A DNA stretch of 64,000 nucleotides, from positions 3,402,001 to 3,466,000 of the forward strand of contig CAUEEP010000743.1 in assembly GCA_958450365.1 (NCBI GenBank), given 5' to 3'. Under the pieces are notes generated by a model. It searched no databases. It was given only the letters and a program-made list of their open reading frames with translations, and was not told the origin of the DNA. The DNA comes from Mesorhabditis belari (Eukaryota > Nematoda > Chromadorea > Rhabditida > Rhabditidae). The position numbers were made by a program, and so were the translations under genes. Positions 11,694 to 23,778 of this stretch are shown piece after piece. How positions within the stretch are numbered: the stretch's first letter is position 1; every line of letters starts with the position of its first letter.

Positions 11694-14088
11694 CTACAAT
11701 GTTTTATGTTCATCTTCCGGTTGATGGGTGTATTCATAATCCGTGTGAACAAAGGCTCGTTCTACCTAAACTCATCAGAACAATTAGAAAAAAAACTTGA
11801 AACCATACATCTGGCAAACTCTCGATGTTGAGCTGAAGACTCTCTGATATATCATGTGCTACTTTCAGCCTCATTTTAGGATCCAACACGATGTGAACCT
11901 ATTATAAGTTTTGGTAATTTAATGTAGACAAACAACTCACTTCCACTAAGAAACGAGTACCCCAATGATAAACGTAAACCGTGTCGATTGCTTCAATACG
12001 TGGATCGTGGTCAATACAAACCTTAAAAAATATAAAAAGCAGAGTGCCAAAGCGAATACCTTGATTATTCGATTGATGAAACCAGGCTCGGCACTACGAC
12101 CACTCAGCATCGATAAATGCTCTTTGCCAGTTGAATACCTGAAAACCCATTAAACTATAGCCACCAAAATCCACCTACCAAGTATAGGCGATGTAGATAG
12201 AAACCACCATTGCTCCTAAGGGATCGACGTACAACCAAAGCGGTTCCAAATCACCAAGACTAAAATTTTTCAACATTTTACTTTAATCAGCAAAAGTCTC
12301 AGCGAAAGAGTTGCAACTTTAAAACTTACTAAGAAGCCAAACCAGCACACAAGATGGCCACGGCATTAGAAAGACAATCATTACGATGATCCATCGCGAG
12401 TACATTGATCGACGGCTCATTAGGAAATCTAAATCAAGGAACGCATAATTTTGCCTTTCAGGTAATTCCTTCTAAACTTGTAAACTTACTGTTTGCAAAT
12501 GCACATTAGTGTAAACTTTGTGGCTATGGTTGCAAGCATAATCCCGGCCGAAATCCAATCAACCTCGAGATCAACCTAAAATATGATTTAAAAACGTGCA
12601 ACGTGTAAATGCATTCTCGGTGAAGATCAAAAAGAAACATACACTTTTCTTGTAAATCCGACTGATCGACTCCCAAATAAGCATAATCGAGGCTATCCCC
12701 ATCACGGTCGAAATAATGATCTAAAAATACACATAAAATTAAATTTAAAAAAAATAAAAACAACCAAAGCAATTGGTTCAAGCCGCGTTCTACCAGTTGG
12801 ATACAAATAGGGATCCCTCTTTTTTATCGCCCGTGTCGTGATGAAGATAACAAGGCCTATCGAGTTGGTATTTTCACAACATACAAAATGATGAAAAATT
12901 ACCAGAAGTGATGTCTACAATTGAGTCAGCAAGAGATGACAGAATTGAAAGAGATCCAGATAACCATGAAGCTATCGCCTGATGTTTTTGTTTCAAATGT
13001 CTACAATAATTGATGACAAACCTTTGCAATCATTAATGAGATGTTAATAGCCAACGTGGCCAACGCTAGCCGTCCGGCAGCTCGAGAAGAATCTTCATCT
13101 TTTTCCCGCTGAGCGTCATGCTTTTTCCTAAAATTCTAATTTTAAAGAGAAAAACTAATATATTTTAAGGCTTCTTAGGATTTACTTGATGCGATCCACT
13201 TCCTCGGAGTTAATATCGTCCCTCCCTTTTAACAACTCAACTCGATAAGACTCCAGATCTTCATCGGCTGTCTAAAACAAATTAAAAATTTGAAAAGTCT
13301 CAAAATTTAATCTACTCACATTCTGTTTTAGTAGTGGAGCTCGAATTTCCATGAGATCATTAGCCGAATTTATTAGCTCTTTTGGTATTTCTTCTCGAGG
13401 ATCTTGACTTGTTTGGGATGCAAATCTCGAGCGGTTTCTTTGGAAAAGCTAAAACTCAAGATTAGTAAACGTTTAAGGAAAAATCTTTTGACTGCTTTAT
13501 TTTCAATAACAAACCATAATCGATTCAGTATCACGCTGAAAACCTTCCAGCAACTCGTTTTGCTTCTTGTAGTAATCGGATATACGCTTGCTATTCTTTT
13601 TGACAATTTTCTAAATGAATAAGTCTTAGAATAATGTGTTTAATATCACTCACGACTTCAGAAGGAGGATCGTTTGGATCAACCTGAATACGTTCATGGC
13701 AAAAAAATAAAGATGTTTCTTACCGGATAGTTTCCTATGTTTTCTTTGTCAGATGTATTGTGTAGTGGAGGCTTTTCTGCATAAGAAGAAGAGCCCTGCG
13801 GCAATGAAATTGAGCGTAGAGTCGGCGGCTTTGATTCGATGGGTCTGAATATTTCAAAAAAATGTTAGTTATAAAGTGGCATAGAAGTTAAAAGTAAAAC
13901 CAACCTCTTTGGCACCCCATTATCATCAGCCAATAACTCTTCTTTGTCATTTCCATCACAACTGTTTGAGAGATCTAAATCAACAACTATATGAACTCAA
14001 ATGCTAACAAACGTTGCTTGAAACCAGGTGCAATTGGTTCCATGGTTATACCCAAATCATCTTGGTCGATCTCATCAGCCGATGACAT
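11694..14088 (-). CDS. Cation diffusion facilitator (Mn/Fe-type CDF / MTP-like transporter)
   Basis: A membrane antiporter that would export divalent metal from the cytosol, in exchange for protons, into vesicles or out of the cell. Start at 14088 (MSSADEIDQDD), followed by an acidic, Ser-rich cytosolic N-terminus and the segment YYKKQNELLEGFQRDTESI typical of the metal-tolerance-protein branch. The second membrane helix carries LADSIVDITSG (DxxxD, about 12930) and the fifth AMDHRNDCLSNAVAIL (about 12390). These paired DxxxD sites mark the Mn/Fe subgroup rather than the Zn HxxxD group. The C-terminal cytosolic dimer domain has IDTVYVYHWGTRFLVE, VHIVLDPKMRLKVAHDI and VERAFVHTDYEYTH, ending at TAG 11694-11696. 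The ELP6-like gene lies 479 bp upstream on the same strand, so an operon is possible but unproven. Substrate preference is inferred from the motif only. Confidence 0.9.
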
Positions 14089-14566
14089 CTAAATTAGAGA
14101 GCATAACAAATCACCGATCTTGAAAATTATAATCAAGAGTGCCATAACTACTCTAAAGGCCAAATAACGCATAAGCACAAACTGTTTAAAAATCTTTAGG
14201 AAATTATCCTATTTTTCTAAACCGTTTTAAATAATCTAAAACAATGTTTATTCAAATCATCAAACGCAACAAATAACAATAATCTATAGCAAACAGAAAA
14301 GCAAACGGAAATTTCTGGGGAAGGAAATAACGGCCCAATGAAACAGCGAAAAGAGAAAGGGTGCAAAGAGATCTCTTGTGCTTGATCGAGAAATATGATA
14401 TCAATTGATGTAATATTTCTTTTACCAAAACGAATAACAAATACATGTATCTCCGAAAAATTTTTTGTCAAAACCTATAAGCAAAAAATTGGAACTTGAA
14501 ATAAGTATCAAATATCGCGAATTGTGCAGTCAAATGGTCTTAATGGAGCATGTAATCAATCAATTT

Positions 14567-16080
14567 TCAATTTTTTCCTAGTGACTGCCCAGGCAAAACG
14601 GAAGAAATATTTCTTTCCGTGACTAAATAATGAGCTCGAACTCTTTTTACAGGACAATGATCTTTAAGAGCAAGATCAATAGAACCTGTTATGTCACGCG
14701 CAAATCCGTTTCCAATATGTTCAATGTGCAAATTAAGTTGCGAGTGAGCTTTCAAAATAGAAAAGGAAAGACATTCTTGCGTCGTAGTCGTAACAACAAC
14801 ATTCCAACAACTTGGAGACGCGGCGATTCCCCTCGAACAGAGTCCAAAGATTGAATTCAACAGTGTAGATGGAGATATTTCTAAAAGTAGAACACTAATT
14901 AGTAATCCATATCATTACTGTTTTTTTAAAAAAGATTCATTCTGTCCCAAACACCAAAATTCCTTCTTAGTCAACAACAAATAGCAAAAAACCAACCATA
15001 AACATTTTCCCACAACGATATGTCATCGATGAAAAAGTGTGAGCTGCCGAAAGTTGTTCCATTCAAATCAATAAAATTTTCTTTCACGACAAGTTGTTCT
15101 GGCTTCAATCTAGAGAAAGATTTTGCAAATGTGTTTCAGACTTTAGTACATTTTCTCCTTTCATCCAAGATTATCAAAGATCAAGTTTTATCCAAATTTC
15201 GAGTGGCTCCTGGAGGTTGTTGTGGTGCCAAAGTTAATATTTTAGGCGGGCAAATTTTTGATTTTTTTTCCCACTTTTTCCCGATTTCGTGACTCCACAA
15301 TATATGAAATTTCTGAGCCACCAGGGTCACCACCATCATATGGGCCACCACCATGAGACTTTTACCATAAAATTAAAACTTTCTACTGACATCGTGGCAT
15401 TATATTATTACTTATTTATTAATTTTGTTCTGGTGAAAATGAAAGGTTACTGGCAGTTTTGAAGCACAAAACCCTGAGAAAAAGGACCTTACCCTCTTAT
15501 GCAAAACTAGCTTGAGAAACTCTATTTAGAGTGACTTCGAAAGTCTAAGAATATCATCCTAAAGCTCTCACAAAATACTACAAAAAAAACTAATTGGGAT
15601 CGATTTATTTGAATGCTAGAAAAATGGGAGAAAATGAGAAATCATTGGCCGGCCAAGACTTTTTGTTTTAAATTTTCATATCCTCAAGTCACTTGTACCG
15701 GTAAATCTATTACCGAAAATTGCTAACCTGATTCCATATCGAGCGCACATTCCTTTGAGATCATCTTCGCGCAACAGCTTTGTGAATACAATTATCGAAG
15801 AATTCCGTAAAGTTGCTTCTTTGATGAAGTGAATCAGTAAAAATAGATTATGCGTCGTTCCCTTAAATAAGTAAATTAAAATAAATCATTTATGTTCTTC
15901 AATTTTCAACATTTCTATTTCTCTAAAGAAACGCATAAGCATTTTTTTAACACGCCAATTGATTATTGCAGCACTTTTTAATTTTCTAGGCGAATTATTT
16001 GCAAAAACTACCTGAAATGAAGCTGTCAATAGGCCCGGCGTAACATGTGATTGTAGAGAGCTCAGCATACTCGTATTCAT
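14567..16080 (-). CDS. Probable Elongator complex subunit 6 (ELP6) homolog
   Basis: Four exons join cleanly: 16012-16080, 15728-15861, 14997-15109 and 14567-14880, with phases 0, 2 and 1, giving about 209 residues. Elongator modifies wobble uridines of tRNA; ELP4-6 form a RecA-like hexameric ring. The N-terminal part (LFLLIHFIKEATLRNSSIIVF) fits the Walker-less first strand-helix of ELP6. The middle has HFFIDDISLWENVY, matching the VDDLS region. The C-terminal part has a CWNVVVTTTTQE strand, then SQLNLHIEHIGNGFARDITG, which parallels the family's segment on lipophilic strand and 'GxxRDVxG'. Start at 16080 lies directly after a TTTTTAG acceptor, suggesting trans-splicing; an in-frame extension to 16146 is possible. 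The third exon is preceded by a 618-nt intron. The identification rests on remembered alignment, and the protein is shorter than vertebrate ELP6. Confidence 0.65.
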
Positions 16081-16445
16081 TTCTAAAAATAAAAAGCAAT
16101 GAGATTTCTTTGAAAATGAATGTAAAAAAAGAGCAGCAGGAGCCAAATATAAAAGTGATAGATCTTGAAAAAGAATGATTTCGTTGTTCTCGCCTCTTAG
16201 GGATTGATCTTGGGGATATCACCGCTATCGCTAACATTTCGATCATTTCTCTCTTTCTCTCAAACAGCCCTTAAATTATTTGGTTTGCTTTTGTTTATCC
16301 GGCTGTAGGAATTCTCGTCATTTGTATTGAAACGTTTGTATTATTACTCGTAACTGCAAAATTGCGAATGTCCGCATGTCACTCTCTCTAAAAATGGATT
16401 AATCATCTTTCGGTTAAAATGTCTTCAGCTTGCTAAGAGACAGCA
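16081..16445. promoter_or_regulatory. Divergent promoter region, ELP6-like / mett-10
   Basis: A 365-bp spacer separates oppositely oriented start codons. It probably holds both promoters. No specific factor site is identified. Confidence 0.5.
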
Positions 16446-18639
16446 ATGACGTCGCTGAATCATTTGATGCACCCGCGTAATCCCTACAAATTTGCACCGC
16501 CCGACTTTACTCAACTTGCCGCTGCTTATCCGGAACTTCGGAAACACTGTATTTACAAAAATAATCGGGTAATTCTTATTTTACATTTGAAAATTTATTT
16601 GACTTTTCTTTAGGTTGCTATCAATTTTCGAAGCGATGATGCCGTTCGTGAGCTAACACGGGCCATTTTACACAAAGATTTTGGTTTAAATGTCTCTCTT
16701 CCAAAGGTTATTTTGGTTGCTTTTTCTTTATGTACGTGAATTTAGGGTTCTCTTGTTCCACGGGTGCCACAAAAGCTTAATTATTTGCTATGGGTCGAGG
16801 ATATTTTGCTGTTGAATAATATCGAGGATGACGTTTGTGCTATCGATATTGGTAGGTGCTTAAAATTAGACATTTACTTTGCGAGCCAAAAAATCAAGAG
16901 ATGTCATTTGTAAAAAAAATCAAGATGTTTTGTTTTAAAAATAATCTATTTTAGGAACTGGAGCATCGTGCATCTATTCGTTACTAGGAGCTACTCTAAA
17001 AAAGTGGAAATTCATTGGAAGCGATGTGGATAAAAGCAGTCTAAAGTTCTTTTTGATTTTTTACTTAGATAACAGATATTTTACACGATTCAAAAGGACA
17101 AAGTAATCAAGCAAGGGCTAACATAAGTATGTATTATTTAGGTCTGCGAGCGAAAATGTTGAAAACAACAACTTGAGCTCGTTTATTAGTTTGTTTCATG
17201 TTCGAAAGGATGATATGCTATTGGTAAAATTCTTTTTATTATCACACTAATTAATGATTCAGGATTTGGTGCACGAAAATTCGGAAGTTCAGTTTACATT
17301 CTGTATGTGCAATCCACCGTTTTTTGAAGGAACAGAGGCTGATCAGGTTTAAATGGTTTTAAGGTTGTTTTTAAATTTCTTTATGGGTTTAGCGTTTTCA
17401 ATTTTCATCTACTGATGGTGGTTATGCAAATAATGCCTCGTCTGAAAATGTTCAAGGAAATGATGATCGATCAAATAACAAACATGGACCTCCGGGACGA
17501 CCAAATTCAAAAACCGTTGCAAAATCTAATGAACTGAGCATTGAGGTAAGGAGTTGTTTTTACTTCGAACTTCGAATCTATATTTTACGCTTGTTGATTC
17601 AGTTGATTTTAGGGAGGTGAAGTGGCATTTGTCAATCGGATTATTGATGACAGCACTTGGTTGCAGAAATCTATCAAGTAAGTTCAAAAGGCTATATTTT
17701 CCTTGCAAGTGTTCCTAATGTAGAATGTTTAGGTTTTATACTACGATGTTGGGAAAAAAGACATCTTTGTCAGCAATCAGTCATCGTTTATCAGAAATCC
17801 GAGATATTTGTTTCAATTTTGCATCGCTAAATCAGGGAAAAACAAAAAGATGGGTTGTCGTATGGAGCTACCAACAAGATCTCTTTATTCATGTAAGGTT
17901 TTTTCTTTATTTTAGCTTATGCAATCTATTTAGGATGATACTCAAAATGACAATGATTTTATTTTTCAATTACCGGGAGTCTTTTCATCAACGAAAGAAA
18001 CTTCATTGGGTTGGATAGAAAATCAATTGAAGCAACGTAAAATTGAGATCTTTCACAAAGGATCACATTTTTTGAGGTTTGTTTTTAATTAAATTGTTAA
18101 GTATATGGTTGAAAATAGATGTGAGGCTTTTCGTTATACGTGGAACAAATCATTCCTAAAGAGAGAGGCATATGAACAAGCAAATGCTGAAAACATTGAC
18201 TCCAAATTCGATGACGAGCCCCCGACTAAAAGAGCGAGGTTTGTGATTCAACTTTCTTCTATTTCGATTTTATAAATTTTATTTTTAGGACTCTTATGGT
18301 TGATGCGAGCGTCAATGTGAAGTTGGGATCTTTTGAAGGCAAAGATTCACTTACTGATCACGGAAATTTTGTTGACTGTACGAGGACTCAAGTTCAGGGC
18401 AGCCCTGAGAAGGCTAACTGTGAAGTTCAAGTAGGAATTATTTAGCCTTTATTTTACAAAGTTTTTAGGCATGGTTTCCAACCGAATTGAGGCCAATTGT
18501 TCGGTTCACGGTGTATCAATCTCCGTCTTCAAAGACGAAATTTTTCTTTATGTTCGAAGAAGGAGCGAAAGATCGACTTGGACACCTCGTAACTTTTCTA
18601 CACAACACCGCTCGTCAACATTTATCTAAATTGGCGTAA
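16446..18639 (+). CDS. mett-10: METTL16-type RNA N6-adenosine methyltransferase
   Basis: METTL16/METT-10 methylates U6 snRNA and SAM-synthetase transcripts at hairpin UACAGA-type sites. The start at 16446 gives MTSLNHLMHPRNPYKFAPPDF, the family's N-terminal signature. Next come VAINFRSDDAVRELTRAIL, the SAM-binding loop AIDIGTGASCIYSLLGA (about 16850-16990), and the catalytic FCMCNPPFFEG (NPPF, about 17300-17330). Further exons encode an acidic/lysine-rich linker with PPTKRAR (near 18225) and a C-terminal WFPTELRPIVRFTVY...KFFFMFEEGAKDRLGHLV segment like the RNA-binding vertebrate-conserved/KA1 region. Stop TAA is at 18637-18639. First exon 16446-16568; introns are mostly 45-100 nt. It is convergent with the TBC1D5 gene. 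Confidence 0.95.
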
Positions 18640-18972
18640 CGCAACGTTTTAGCTTAACTTTTATCGAATAGAACAATTGGGCTTTTTTTCTACTTAACTT
18701 TTCCTTGTCAGCGAATTCAGGGTAAATAGTAAATGTGTAGTGTCTTTGCGTCGTGTGCAATATTTTTGTGTACAAAATTTTGTATTTTGCAGTTTTTAAA
18801 GCACAACTGCAGTTTTTGAAACACAACTATGATTAATTTGAACTAGTGTTAATAAAATTAGAAGCAATAGCATTGGAACACAAAAAACATGGCACAGCCG
18901 GATTTCAATGCAATCACCGTTTTGAAGCAATGGAATTATGATTTGAAAGGAATAATTTAAAAGTTAAATAAG
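18640..18972. other. Short convergent intergenic region
   Basis: About 330 bp of AT-rich sequence between the stops of mett-10 and the TBC1D5-type gene, containing both 3' ends. Nothing else is recognised. Confidence 0.6.
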
Positions 18973-21900
18973 TTAAAATCTAGGAATGCCAAGCACTCGA
19001 TCACGGGGTACTTGTTGACTGGGAGGTTTTGAATGAGAGAAATTTTGATTATTTGTGTTGAGTTCTCTCAATTCGTTGACTCCAAAAATTCTTGGAGTTC
19101 CCGATCGCACCGGCTCATTTGCTACCTGCAAACTCATTTTTTTCTTTGGCTTGGTGTCATTTTCAGCATTGTTAACCCACTTTTATTCGTTCTTCTTGTG
19201 CTGGGGACTTTGCTTCTGGAGTCTCCTTTCGACGATCCATCGTCAGACTACCTAGTTGTTGACCGACTTCGCGAAGTTGTGCCGCAATCGTGCCACTAAA
19301 TTACATTTACTTTAATATTGAAAGCCTTTTTGTTTATTTTCTATTACTCACATTTCAAGAGAGCCTCTCTCAAGGTTTTTCACAAGCTCTTCAATTCGTT
19401 TAGCTGATACAGCAGTGACAATGTCTCGCTCATTGAGACGTTGTTGAAGAACGGCGACTTGTTCTTCGAAAATACCCAATGCCTCAAATTTACAATGTTC
19501 AATCGATTCTAGAAGATTCTAGAAGTTTTTTTACCTTTGGAATCTCCTCTTGTCGATACGGACGTCTCTGCTTTCCACGATTCGCTGTAATCAAAAGTTA
19601 AGAAAACTTTAGAAAGTATTCTGGATAATTCTGGGATTACAACTACTATACAAGAGCTGTTTGTTAAAACGTGGAACTGAAAAGCCCATGTCTAACAATT
19701 ACCTTGTTGAGATCGTTGTTGTGGTGGCGGTTGGGAAACGGTTCGTTTTTGATTGCCTGCATTTGGATGAACCGTTCCTTGTAGAGTCATATTTGAGTAG
19801 TTGGTCAATTGAGAATCTTTTGGTCGAGAATTACGCTTAAAAACTTTAATAATGACAATGATAGGTGTTTTCACTGACCAATGGAGCTCGAAAATGAAGC
19901 GCAAGTTGAGCGAAAGCCATCACATCGACCACCGGGGGGTAGCGCATCAAAAATTGCAAACAGCCACCGTAATCCGAGGCCAATACTGATAGTTAAAGTC
20001 ATATAAGCTTCTTTTTAGTTTTTCATTCAACTTACAATTTTCTCTTATATAAACAAGCATCGCTAGAAAAACGCATTCGACGATTCGAGAAATCGGTCGA
20101 TCCGAGAGGATTATATCCCATAGAAAGAGAAGATCGGGAAGAGGAAATTCTCTTCCAAACAAAAGTCTCAACCAGCGGCTAGATTGAAGTAAAAATTAGA
20201 TTCTAAATTCAAAAATACATTCCAAAAAGTTGAGCCGGTATGTCGAGATTGGTGAGATGGCGATAGAGTGGTGGATCGAATTCGGCCAACCGTTGACCGA
20301 TCTCGTTCAACTCTTTCAGCAAACGAGATGTGATCATTGTGTCCTGTAATACGAGTTTTAAAATATTTTTTTGGTTTATGGTTTTCGATTTACAAACCTG
20401 CAGCCTTTCAAATGGATGTGGCTCTGGCGGTTCAACTATCCCCGCATCCTCGTACCAAGGCGTCAACTCGCGCATCACCTCACAAAATAGAACACTAGAA
20501 AATTTTGATATTGATAATTTTTCGTAAATTACTAAGCATCTGCTTCGAAATAGTTTGAATCGTGAAGCACTTGGAGAATGTGAAGAGCTGTTCGATCCAG
20601 AGACCTGAACAATGTTAAGCTGAACCTCAATCGATTTCTATACCTCAATTGAAAGTCTTCAAGCGCATGCTGATAGAGTTGTTGATCGTTGTAGAGAACG
20701 AAAACCAAAGGGGCCAAAATCTCGTGCATTCCCTAGCAAAAAAGAAGATTTATTTCGATTTTCAAATACAGTCGAGTCTCGATTTAACGATTCCAAAAAG
20801 TGCCCCAAATTTCTTGCGTAGCTGCCCTGGACGGTCAACGATTGCATTTGGCTGGGCAGCTACGCAGAAACCAAGGGCGTGTTTTAGAATTTCAAAATCG
20901 TTGTATCGAGAGTCGACAGTAAATGTACCTGTTTGTAGCCGATAAAAGGATTGTCTTTGGCGTAAACATGAAGCACGGAGCACATCAAAGATTTCACTTC
21001 AGCATCTTGGAAAAGCTCGATCTCGGGAAATCTAAATAGAAACTGTAATAGTTGATTGAAATTTCTCACGTTCTTGCAACATCTTTCAAGATCAAATCCC
21101 GGAGTTCTCCGTCAGCAAAGTAACGAGACCATGGGGACTAAATTCAGTTTTGAAAAAAAATTTACAAAATCTTAAAATCTTAAAAAATCTAATCTACTGA
21201 CCGAACGTTCTCCTTGAAATATTCAAACTTGTGCGAATTTAATTTTCCCCAATTATCACAAGAAAGTTTATCTATTGTGAAATCAAATTCGCAGACTTTC
21301 GCTCACTTTTGAGTGCTCACTAAGTGGATTGTTCAATTGTGGATCTTGTACACATAAAGGATCTCTTGGATTGGCGACGTGTCGACTCTGAAGAAGAATC
21401 ATATCATTTCTATTTATGATTTATGAAAACCCGAAGAGTTGCGTATTCACGTCGACTCTGCTCGATGACTGGCACCCATTCAAGGCTGTTGATTGGAAGA
21501 CATTTCAACAAGATCTGAATTTTCGAGACTTTGTTGGTAAATTTGTACGAGATTAATCCGCTTTTTAAAGGTACAGTAAAAGATTTGCGCAGTAAAAGAT
21601 TCAATTTTGGTGCTTCTGCAAAATTTTTAACTTTCTTAAACTTTTCTTGTTCGTTTGCAAAATAATCTTTTGTGCATTTTGGTTTCTATTGGTTTATTGA
21701 CTAGTATTTACTGATTTTGACTACAATTTGACTACAATTTGACTACAATTTGACTACAATTTGACTACAACTACAACTAACACAACGTATACGAATCCTT
21801 GCTGCGAAAAAATCAAAATGACTTTTCTAGCAAAATTTTTTCTTCTTAAATCTTCAATTTCGGGAAGCTAACTCTATTTTGAGCACACTAAACTTGTCCC

Positions 21901-22623
21901 TAAAGTGACTCGATTCCTTTTTTTGGTCCCTCGCATTTCGCCCTCGAAATTTCTTCAATTTCTTCAATTTCTTCAATTCTTCAATTCTTCAATTTCTTCA
22001 ATTTCTTCAATTCTTCAATTTCTTCAATTTCTTCAATTTCTTCGATCAATTGAAACACGTTTTAGCCTATTTTGTAGAGGAGATTTACAACTTTCAAATA
22101 ATTTTTTAAACATTCATCAATATCAGGTTTCTATCGTTGAAAATTTCATGAAAATGTTTGAAATCCGCATTTTTTATGCATTTACCTAATAGAATGATGA
22201 AATGGAATGAAAAATGAAGTTTATTAAAGAATTTCCGTAACCTACCCCTTATCACCCTCTTTTGGTTATACTGGAGTTTTCTACGTGTAGTGTCATCGTC
22301 AGTGTTTCTACATGTATCACCCTCTTTTGGTTATACATGTAGAAAACTCCAGCATAACCAAAAGTGCACAAAATTATACATTACATTGCAAAAAATTACG
22401 AAAATAATTGATACAAAAAAAAAATTGATACAACAAACCCTCCAGGCGATCGATCTTGTGGCGGCTGTGCGAAAAGATCCCGTTCGACAAAATGTGATCA
22501 ACTCATCGACACCGATTTCACAGCTGAGAAAGCGTTGGTACTCACGTCTGAACGTTCTCAAAAATATGTAAATATTTCGCAAATATTCACTTACAAAATG
22601 CCACTTGTCGTTGGGGTTATCAT
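18973..22623 (-). CDS. TBC1D5-type Rab GTPase-activating protein
   Basis: TBC1D5 inactivates Rab7 and controls retromer and autophagy traffic on endosomes. The minus-strand model starts near 22623. The TBC domain begins with REYQRFLSCEIGVDELITF and TRSIAWR (about 22440-22530), continues across a repeat-filled intron of nearly 900 nt to ILLKCLPINSLEWVPVI (about 21480), then DPLCVQDPQLNNPLSEHSK. Catalytic residues are present: the arginine finger in LILKDVART (about 21090) and the glutamine finger in FIGYKQGMHEI (about 20940/20720). Later come VMRELTPWYEDAGIVEPPE, RLAEFDPPLYRHLTNLDIP, FGREFPLPDLLFLWD and YPPVVDVMAF, all in the TBC1D5 order. The C-terminus has a coiled-coil-like segment (EQVAVLQQRLNERDIVTAV) and ends VPRDRVLGIPRF, stop at 18973-18975. 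The first exon is tentative. Confidence 0.92.
20768..20920. mobile_element. MITE family H, copy 1 (pogo/mariner-like termini)
   Basis: About 153 bp with inverted ends CAGTCGAGTCTCGATTTAAC and a matching complement GTATCGAGAGTCGACAG, flanked by TA. Termini of the form CAGTCGA.CTCGATATAACGA are typical of pogo/Tigger-like elements. The interior has TGCGTAGCTGCCC in both orientations. It lies in a TBC1D5 intron. Confidence 0.75.
21621..22196. repeat. Family F interspersed repeat, full-length copy with internal TTCAATTC array
   Basis: This 570-bp unit recurs at 42723-43270 and in truncated forms elsewhere. It starts with AACTTTCTTAAACTTTTCTT, has a (TTTGACTACAA)n run (21719-21776), then TTCGGGAAGCTAACTCTATT, a variable (TTCAATT[T/C])n array, and TTTGTAGAGGAGATTTACAA, ending near TTATGCATTTACCTAATAG. 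It sits in a TBC1D5 intron and is non-coding. Confidence 0.8.
22259..22364. repeat. Inverted repeat (hairpin) near the TBC1D5 5' end
   Basis: Arms of about 30 nt (22259-22288 and 22335-22364), including GGAGTTTTCTACGTG and its near complement. The phrase TATCACCCTCTTTTGGTTAT occurs twice in this stretch. Probably a small MITE in the large first intron. Confidence 0.6.
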
Positions 22624-23778
22624 TCAAAAAGCATCGTAGTCACGTTTAAAACTGAAAAGAAAATCGTTTTCATTTATATAAACGCTAAAGAATCACGTTT
22701 TTCTCTTTGCGAATTTATGAATTGACAATTTTGAGGAGGTTTTAAACTTACGCTCTATCTAAATTTCTGTAAATGCATTTCCGTTAAACTTTTTTTAATG
22801 AATTCATATATAGTTATCCTTTTTTTTTTCTTAATTGAAAAGCTTTTTCGACACTATTTTCATAATATAACTCATTAAGATAACAAAAATAAAGTTAATT
22901 TTATTAAAAGATAATTGTTCTTGAAGAGATTTCAAATGATTAATGAGATTATTTATGAACGGAACCCCACTCTGCGTGTATAAATTCGGAAAAGAGGGTG
23001 ATAAGGGGCGGGCTACGGTAATGGAAAGGAGATAGTGTGCAATAAGAGAGTAAAACCCTAAAAGAGCTACCATTTATTTAAAATAACTCGAAATTTTTCT
23101 ATTTTTAAGGTGAAATCAATTTGCGAATGGAATGCCAACTGAATGTGGTGGCCAAATGACATCTGCAAAGGGTTATTTGCGGTTTTACTCTCTTATTGCG
23201 CACTATCTCCTTTCCAAAGGGCAGAATTCAACGCCGTTTCCGAATCTGTTTTCCCTTTCTGTTATGGAGCACTCAAAAGTGATAAGCCTACAAAGTTTTG
23301 TATGGGATCACATCCCGAGTTTTATAAGCAGACTTTCCAGGCGCGTTTCAGAAGCACTGATGGCCAAGTGGCAGTGGGTTAGAATACAAGGCAAGACTTC
23401 TCTAGTTCGAGTCGGCTACTCCGCTCTTTCAATTGTTTCTTTTTTCACTTGCAAGGCTAATTGTTCTTTGTTTCAAATACACATTTTTAAACTACATTTC
23501 ATAAAAGATATCTTTGCTTTTAACTATTAAAATCAAACAGATATCATTAAAATGCAAAAAAAGTCGATAAAAACCGATAGAGAATTGTTTAGGTGACAAT
23601 GCTTTAAACCCAAGCTTTACACTTGCAAGCATTTTTTGAAGATTATTAGGCATTTTAGGGAAACCCCCACTCTTATCGTGTAATCGCCGACTCCATTGCC
23701 CCAGCTTGAGATTGTAAACATTTGGCGAAGCAAAAACAATTTTTTTGCGAATTCAAAACTTCAAATATACATTTCTCA
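22624..23778. other. Intergenic region with inverted repeats
   Basis: A divergent spacer of 1.15 kb between the TBC1D5-type and Ly6-type genes. It holds inverted repeats (23022-23061 with 23176-23215), a fragment of family F near 22796-22830, and a tRNA-like segment near 23355-23425. Open frames overlap the repeats and are not called. Confidence 0.5.
22985..23240. mobile_element. MITE family I (inverted repeat element)
   Basis: Arms at about 23022-23061 and 23176-23215 are complementary over roughly 40 nt (block ACTCTCTTATTGCGCACTAT). The outer boundaries are uncertain. Non-coding. Confidence 0.55.
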
